In this document: positions 59,513-64,000 of the stretch, one piece after another | Position numbering within the stretch: position 1 is the stretch's first letter | Layout of the letters: the number at the start of each line of letters is the position of its first letter | From: Isosphaera sp. | GTDB taxonomy: Bacteria; Planctomycetota; Planctomycetia; Gemmatales; Gemmataceae | Direction of reading: 5' to 3' | NCBI GenBank assembly: GCA_013822345.1 | Contig: PNKH01000005.1 | Location: 59,329 to 123,328, forward strand | DNA: 64,000 nucleotides | Made by a program: the position numbers and the translations under genes | The notes under the pieces: model-generated | Databases searched by the model: none | The model's input: the letters and a program-made list of their open reading frames with translations, nothing else | What the model was told of the DNA's origin: nothing

Positions 59513-60351
59513 GAGGGGTGGCTCGGCGGTGAGGGAGAGGCGATCGCGGCGCGGACCCGCAGGCACAGGCGGACCAGGTCGGGGAGGCGGTCGAGGGGGA
59601 CCATGTTCGGCCCGTCGCTCGGGGCGTGGTCCGGGTCCGGGTGGGTCTCGACGAACACCCCGTCGCACCCGGCCGCGACCGCCGCCCGGGCCAGCACCGG
59701 GACCATCGCCCGGTCCCCGCCGGTCCGGTCCCCCAGCGCCGCCGGTCTCTGTACGCTGTGGGTGGCGTCGAAGATCACCGGGGCGCCGGTTTCCTGCATC
59801 CACGGCACCGCCCGCAGGTCGTTCACCAGCATCCCGTACCCGAACGTGGTGCCGCGCTCGGTCAGGAGCACCCGCCGGTTGCCGACCTCCGCCAGCTTCG
59901 CCACCACGTTCGCCATGTCCCACGGGGCCATGAACTGCCCCTTCTTCACGTTCACCACCCGGCCCGTCTTCCCGCACGCCTCCAGGAGGTCGGTCTGCCG
60001 GGCGAGGAACGCCGGCACCTGCAGCACCTCGCACACCTCGCCGACCGCCGCCGCCTGGCCCGGCTCGTGCACGTCGGTGGTGACCGGAAGCCCGGTCGCC
60101 CGGCGGACCGCGTCGAGCGTCTTCAGCCCCTCGTCGAGTCCGACTCCGCGGAACGACTTCCCGGACGTGCGGTTGGCCTTGTCGAACGACGCCTTGAACA
60201 CGAGCGGGACGCCGAGGTCGTCCGCCGTCCGCTGGAGCGTCTCGGCGACGCGGAGGGTGAAGTCGCGGCCCTCGATAACGCACGGCCCGCAGATCCACAG
60301 CAGCGGGCTTCCGCCGCCGACCCGGTAGCTGCCGACCTCGACGGGGTTCAT
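59509..60351 (-). CDS. kdsA: 3-deoxy-8-phosphooctulonate synthase
   Basis: 280 residues, at normal length. It joins phosphoenolpyruvate and arabinose 5-phosphate to make Kdo 8-phosphate. Motifs: [123 protein letters not shown]. The Cys in ICGPC is the metal-binding residue of the metal-dependent class, and the later [17 protein letters not shown] is also typical. It shows that the organism can make Kdo and so a lipopolysaccharide-like outer layer. The ATG at 60351 is used. It overlaps the downstream lipoprotein gene (ATGA). Confidence 0.96.
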   Translation of the reverse strand: MNPVEVGSYRVGGGSPLLWICGPCVIEGRDFTLRVAETLQRTADDLGVPLVFKASFDKANRTSGKSFRGVGLDEGLKTLDAVRRATGLPVTTDVHEPGQAAAVGEVCEVLQVPAFLARQTDLLEACGKTGRVVNVKKGQFMAPWDMANVVAKLAEVGNRRVLLTERGTTFGYGMLVNDLRAVPWMQETGAPVIFDATHSVQRPAALGDRTGGDRAMVPVLARAAVAAGCDGVFVETHPDPDHAPSDGPNMVPLDRLPDLVRLCLRVRAAIASPSPPSHPS

Positions 60352-60374
60352 GTCAGCCCTCCTGGCGGGGTCGA

Positions 60375-60466
60375 GGAGAAGGGGTGAACGGGTGAGGGGG
60401 TGAAGGGGTGACAAGACGGGGCGGGTTTGTCACCCCTTCACCCCCTCACCCGTTCACCCCTTCTCC
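60375..60466. repeat. Inverted repeat, 40-bp perfect arms, overlapping the dehydratase 3' end
   Basis: Arms at 60375-60414 and 60427-60466 are perfect over 40 bp with a 12-base loop; each arm is a purine/pyrimidine run of GGGGTGAACGGGTGAGGGGG.. type. The right arm includes the stop codon and last residues of the pterin dehydratase gene. The other arm lies just upstream of kdsA. Confidence 0.96.
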
Positions 60467-60801
60467 GACAGAGCGTCGATCTTGGCCGCCAGGATGAAGT
60501 CGTTCTCGGTCAGCCCGCCGGCCGCGTGCGTCAGCAGCTCGACCGTCACGTCCCGGTAGTTCGCCAGGTGCAGGTCCGGGTGGTGATCTTCGGCGTCGGC
60601 CACATCCCCGATCCGGCGGAAGAAGTCCAGCCCGGCCGCGAAGTCCTTCACCCGCCACGCCCGGACGATCCGCTTGCCGTCGGCCGCCAGCCGCCAGTCC
60701 GGGACGTGCCGGAGGAGTTCGCGGACCTTCTCGGAAGGGAGCGGGGGCGTGCCGCCGCCGCACGGGGTGCACGACTTGGCGGCGAGGTCGGCGGCGGTCA
60801 T
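60454..60801 (-). CDS. 4a-hydroxytetrahydrobiopterin dehydratase (PCD/DCoH family)
   Basis: About 115 residues. CTPCGGGTPPL, VPDWRLAADGKRIVRAWRVKDFAAGLDFFRRIGDVADAEDHHPDLHLANYRDVTVELLTHAAGGLTENDFILAAKI includes the catalytic (D/E)HHPD.H.. motif with three histidines. It recycles the pterin cofactor of aromatic amino acid hydroxylases, or may act on molybdopterin-related pterins. An alternative ATG 27 bases upstream (60828) would add nine residues; 60801 is preferred because a GGGGGG stretch precedes it. The gene's last codons come from an inverted repeat, and the downstream gene is kdsA. Confidence 0.93.
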   Translation of the reverse strand: MTAADLAAKSCTPCGGGTPPLPSEKVRELLRHVPDWRLAADGKRIVRAWRVKDFAAGLDFFRRIGDVADAEDHHPDLHLANYRDVTVELLTHAAGGLTENDFILAAKIDALSEKG

Positions 60802-60964
60802 CGGCGGCCCCCCGGGCGACGCGGTCATGATACGCCGGGCGTTGTAACTCCGTCCGCGGCGGCGGAAGAAAGTGCTCTCGTGTTGTAAGAACGCAACTGG
60901 TACAGTCCGGCCGCGCCACCCCCGCCCACGGACGGGCGGGCGGGGGCGGTCCGGAGGTGGTCCG

Positions 60965-62557
60965 GTGGCTCGTCCCCGCCCGCTGCGCTACAAGCTGATG
61001 CTCGGGCTCGGGCTGGTGGTCGGCACCCTCGGGCTGCTGGTCGTCGGCGTCCTGCTCGGCAGCCGGGCGTACTCCGCGACGGTCAAGACGACGGAGCAGA
61101 AGACCAAGGAGCTGCAGCTCGTCCACCAGCTGATCGAGCGGCTCCTCGGGCCGGACGAGCCGGACCTGAAGACCGATGTCACCGACTTCCAGGCGTCCCT
61201 GGCCGCCGCCCACCAGCTGATCGACCAGTTCAAGGAGGAGAACCAGCGGACGGTCGAGTCCGGGTTCGACCCGGACGACGGGCGGGACGAGGCCGGTTTG
61301 GTCAAGCACCTGGAGGACGACCTCCGCAAGCTCGACGACGAGAGCCGCCGGCGGCCGGTCGGGGACGACGACCGGAGCACGCTGGTCCGCCAGTGGCCGA
61401 ACGTCCGCCCGGTGTACGAGGACGCCCGGCGGTGCGCCGAGCACCTCCGCCTCGCCGTCATCCACGACATCCAGACCGGGATCGAGCAGTCGAACCGGGC
61501 GGTCCACCGGAGCAAGTGGGTGATCCGGGCCGCCACCTTCTGGGCCATCGTCCTCGTCCTCGCCCTCCTGTACTACTTCCGCGTCTGGATGTTCACCCCG
61601 ATCCGCCAGCTCCAGGCCGGGGTCCACCGGGTCCACACCGGGGACTTCGGCCACCCGATCGCGCTCACCTCCGGCGACGAGCTGCAGGAACTCGCGGACG
61701 AGTTCAACGCCATGACCGCCCGGCTCGCGGCCATCTACGCCGACCTCGCCCGGCAGGTGAACGAGCGCTCCCGGCAGCTCGTCCGGAGCGAGCGGATGGT
61801 GTCGGTCGGGTTCCTGGCCGCCGGGGTGGCGCACGAGATCAACAACCCGCTGGCGAGCATCCTGTTCTGCTCCGAGGCGCTGGAGCGGCGGCTGGCCGAG
61901 GTGCTGGCCGGCGGGGCCGAACCGGCCGACGCCGAGGTGCTGACCCGGTACCTGAAGATGGTCCAGCAAGAGGCCCTGCGGTGCAAGGACATCACCCAAA
62001 AGCTGCTGGACTTCAGCCGGACCGGGGAGCGGAAGAAGGAGCCGACCGACCTCGCCGGCCTGGTCCGCGGGGTGCTGGAGGTGGCCCGCCACCTGCCGAA
62101 CTGCCGGGGGAAGAACATCTCGTTCGAGCCGGCCGGGTACGTGGTCGCCGCGGTCAACGCCCAGGACCTGAAGAGCGTGATCCTGAACCTGGTGGTGAAC
62201 GCCCTGGACAGCATGGACGAGGACGGCCGGCTGGCGATCTCGCTGTCGGCGGCCGGCGGGCGGGCCGAGCTGGTGTTCGCGGACACCGGCTGCGGCATGA
62301 CCCCGGACGTGCTGCAGAACATCTTCGAGCCGTTCTTCACCAAGAGCCGGACCGGGAAGGGGACCGGGCTGGGGCTGTTCATCAGCCACCAGATCATCGA
62401 CCAGCACGGCGGGACGATCGAGGCGGCGAGCCCCGGGCCGGGGTACGGGAGCACGTTCACGGTGCGGGTCCCGCTGACCGCCGCCGGGGCCGACGCGGCC
62501 GACGGCGCCGACCCGGTGACGCTGCCGTTCCCGGCCGGCGGGCGGGTGGCGGCGTGA
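60965..62557 (+). CDS. Membrane sensor histidine kinase
   Basis: 530 residues. The GTG at 60965 follows GGAGGTGG. TM1 is about 9-33 (LMLGLGLVVGTLGLLVVGVLLG), a helical sensor region follows to about 180, and TM2 (ATFWAIVLVLALLYYFRV) leads to a HAMP domain (TPIRQLQAGVHRVHTGDFGHPIALTSGDELQELADEFNAM). The HisKA box has phospho-accepting His290 in GVAHEINNPLASIL. HATPase features are NLVVNALDSMDEDG (N box), DTGCGM (G1), EPFFTKSRTGKGTGLGLF (F and G2). It autophosphorylates and passes the phosphate to the response regulator encoded 155 bp downstream. A 25-bp-arm hairpin separates the two genes but starts right after the stop, so expression of the pair may be attenuated. Confidence 0.95.
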   Translation: MARPRPLRYKLMLGLGLVVGTLGLLVVGVLLGSRAYSATVKTTEQKTKELQLVHQLIERLLGPDEPDLKTDVTDFQASLAAAHQLIDQFKEENQRTVESGFDPDDGRDEAGLVKHLEDDLRKLDDESRRRPVGDDDRSTLVRQWPNVRPVYEDARRCAEHLRLAVIHDIQTGIEQSNRAVHRSKWVIRAATFWAIVLVLALLYYFRVWMFTPIRQLQAGVHRVHTGDFGHPIALTSGDELQELADEFNAMTARLAAIYADLARQVNERSRQLVRSERMVSVGFLAAGVAHEINNPLASILFCSEALERRLAEVLAGGAEPADAEVLTRYLKMVQQEALRCKDITQKLLDFSRTGERKKEPTDLAGLVRGVLEVARHLPNCRGKNISFEPAGYVVAAVNAQDLKSVILNLVVNALDSMDEDGRLAISLSAAGGRAELVFADTGCGMTPDVLQNIFEPFFTKSRTGKGTGLGLFISHQIIDQHGGTIEAASPGPGYGSTFTVRVPLTAAGADAADGADPVTLPFPAGGRVAA

Positions 62558-62625
62558 GCGGGCGAACCGCGACCGTCAGGGAGTCGGGTCGCAGGCACCC
62601 GCTCCCTGACGGTCGCGGTTCGCCC
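62558..62625. repeat. Inverted repeat, 25-bp perfect arms (CGGGCGAACCGCGACCGTCA family)
   Basis: Arms at 62558-62582 and 62601-62625; the arm sequence is identical over 25 bases with the outer part of the repeat at 31196-31275. It begins immediately after the histidine kinase stop codon and lies between the kinase gene and its response regulator gene. Confidence 0.95.
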
Positions 62626-62711
62626 GGCAGGTAGCCCGGCAGATTGGCGGTGACAGGAGGCCGGGCCGCGGGTAGGGTCCCGCCCCCGAGCCGAGGATAC
62701 GGAGAGACCGA

Positions 62712-64000
62712 GTGGCGACGCCGGCACACAACCGTCTGCGCATCCTGTTCGTGGACGACGAGGCCCACCTGCGCGAGTTCATGCGGACCGAGTTGCCCCG
62801 GCTCGGGCACGAGGTGACCGTCTGCCCGGACAGCAAGAGCGGGATCGAGGCGGTGAAGAAGGGGGTGTTCGACGCCGCCATCCTCGACCTGCGGATGGAG
62901 CACGACCGGGCCGGGCTGCAGGTGCTGGCGGCGCTCAAGCAGGTGTCGCCGGACACCGAGGCCGTCATCATGACCGGGTACGGGAGCACCGACACCGCGG
63001 TCGAGGCCCTGCGGCTCGGGGCGTTCGACTACCTGACCAAGCCGTGCAAGCTGACCGACATCGAGGCCCTGCTGATCCGCGTCCAGGAGAAGCGGCGGCT
63101 GAAGCACAAGACGGCGGCGCTGGAGAGCCGGGTGCAGGCGGCCGAGGGGCCGGGCGGCCTGGTCGGGGCGAGCCCGGCGATGCTGCCGGTGCAGCAGTTC
63201 ATCGACCGGATCGGGCCGACCGACGGGCGGGTGCTGATCACCGGGGAGACCGGGACCGGGAAAGAAGTGGTCGCCCGGGCCCTGTTCGACCGGAGCAAGC
63301 GGGCGGACATGCCGTTCGTCCCGGTGAACTGCGGGTCGCTGAACCAGAACCTGGCCGAGAGCCAACTGTTCGGGCACAAGAAGGGGGCGTTCACCGGGGC
63401 CGACCGCGACCACAAGGGATTCTTCGAGGTCGCCAACGGCGGCACCGTGTTCCTCGACGAACTCGGGGAGTTGGACAAGAACATCCAGGTCAAGCTGCTC
63501 CGGTTCCTGGAGTCGGGCGAGATCCAGCGGCTGGGCGACAGCCACCCGATCGTGGTCGACGTGCGGGTGATCTGCGCCACCCACCGCGACCTGCGGCGGA
63601 TGATCGCCGACGGCCAGTTCCGCGAGGACCTGCTGTTCCGGCTGAACATGTTCCACGTCCACCTGCCGCCGCTGCGGGACCGGCGGGAGGACGTGCCGGA
63701 CCTGGCCCGGCACCTGCTGGCGCGGGCGGCGAAGCGGCCGGCCGAGGCGGTCGCCCACCTGCTGACGCCGGAGGCGCTGCAGGTGCTGGTGAACTACCAC
63801 TGGCAGGGGAACGTGCGGGAGGTGGCGAACGCGATGGAGTACGCGTGGATCGTGTCGGGGGGTTCGCCGATCACCGCGGCGCACCTGCCGCACGACGTGC
63901 GGAACCCGCGGCTCGCGTCCGTCCCGCTGGGCGTGCCGGCGGCCCCGGCGTACCCCGCCCCGCCCGGCCCGACGCTGCCGTTCCCGGCGGCGCCCGCCCC
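62712..64000 (+). CDS. Sigma-54-dependent response regulator (3' end outside window)
   Basis: At least 429 residues; the window ends inside it. The GTG at 62712 has GGAGAG upstream. A receiver domain (RLRILFVDDEAHLREF, phospho-accepting Asp59 in AILDLRM, TKPCK) is followed by a sigma-54 AAA domain: Walker A GETGTGKE, GAFTGA loop at 225-230, Walker B GGTVFLDELGEL, and R-finger region FREDLLFRLNMFHVHLPPLRDRREDVPDL. The C-terminal helix-turn-helix (Fis-like) is not yet reached; the visible end is proline-rich. It is an NtrC-type activator of sigma-54 promoters, acting with the kinase just upstream. The target genes cannot be told from the sequence. Confidence 0.95.
   Translation, partial: MATPAHNRLRILFVDDEAHLREFMRTELPRLGHEVTVCPDSKSGIEAVKKGVFDAAILDLRMEHDRAGLQVLAALKQVSPDTEAVIMTGYGSTDTAVEALRLGAFDYLTKPCKLTDIEALLIRVQEKRRLKHKTAALESRVQAAEGPGGLVGASPAMLPVQQFIDRIGPTDGRVLITGETGTGKEVVARALFDRSKRADMPFVPVNCGSLNQNLAESQLFGHKKGAFTGADRDHKGFFEVANGGTVFLDELGELDKNIQVKLLRFLESGEIQRLGDSHPIVVDVRVICATHRDLRRMIADGQFREDLLFRLNMFHVHLPPLRDRREDVPDLARHLLARAAKRPAEAVAHLLTPEALQVLVNYHWQGNVREVANAMEYAWIVSGGSPITAAHLPHDVRNPRLASVPLGVPAAPAYPAPPGPTLPFPAAPA

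Noticed and set aside
1..64000. tRNA, rRNA or CRISPR sequences
   Set aside because: No T-loop GGTTCGA-type consensus with a matching acceptor stem, no rRNA signature and no regularly spaced repeats were found. The four-helix-bundle protein family is associated with 23S rRNA inserts, but no rRNA is near it here.

Overview
The window reads as chromosomal DNA of a planctomycete, most likely a Gemmataceae relative of Gemmata. Support: very high GC; three DUF1559 prepilin-like proteins, one with an intact FTLIELLVVV N-terminus; a TIGR02996 protein and a member of the Gemmataceae MTEAEWL family; DUF1501 and Tat-exported Gfo/Idh/MocA proteins; an ECF sigma factor beside a Ser/Thr kinase-like gene; and surface proteins with the VEALE.R.VPA N-terminal signature. 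No rRNA, tRNA, CRISPR array, integrase or transposase gene was seen. I count about 55 protein genes, one 6S RNA, one clear pseudogene and one frameshifted gene.

Layout. 1-8.2 kb: two DUF1559 proteins, TIGR02996, a transglutaminase/alpha-E pair split by a four-helix-bundle gene cassette, a MTEAEWL gene with DUF1501, and an ATP-grasp ligase. 8.2-14.5 kb: RRM protein, ECF sigma factor, a kinase homologue lacking its catalytic residues, and a run of zinc-ribbon membrane proteins with a tiny CxxC gene. 14.6-19.5 kb: LarE, universal stress protein, a degenerate class IV aminotransferase, LolD and LolC/E-type transporter subunits. 20-28 kb: HEAT-repeat protein, LysS, a DUF4337-like protein, a methyltransferase and a MEMO-family AmrB. 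28.3-36.7 kb: SpoIIE-type phosphatase (frameshifted), zinc-ribbon protein, amidohydrolase, oxidoreductase, surface protein. 36.9-44.5 kb: BCS1-like AAA ATPase, DUF1559, BON protein, GroEL/GroES, TerC. 45.3-45.5 kb: 6S RNA. 45.7-53 kb: Tat-targeted thiamine-diphosphate enzyme, PilZ and LptA-like proteins, hydroxyacid dehydrogenase, a methyltransferase pseudogene and an intact methyltransferase. 53-64 kb: a 1200-residue bifunctional phosphatase, FHA protein, a lipoprotein/KdsA/pterin dehydratase group, and a histidine kinase with its sigma-54 response regulator, which runs off the window.

The most distinctive non-coding feature is a set of more than twenty long, nearly perfect inverted repeats (arms 18-40 bp). 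Most begin within a few bases of a stop codon and several supply the last codons of a gene, so they probably act as transcript ends. They fall into sequence families. One sits inside a decayed methyltransferase gene with reading sense resuming on its far side, and another is flanked by 36-bp direct repeats, so they look mobile. A separate 540-bp cassette, a four-helix-bundle gene between 33-bp inverted repeats, fits exactly between the stop codon of one gene and the start codon of the next.
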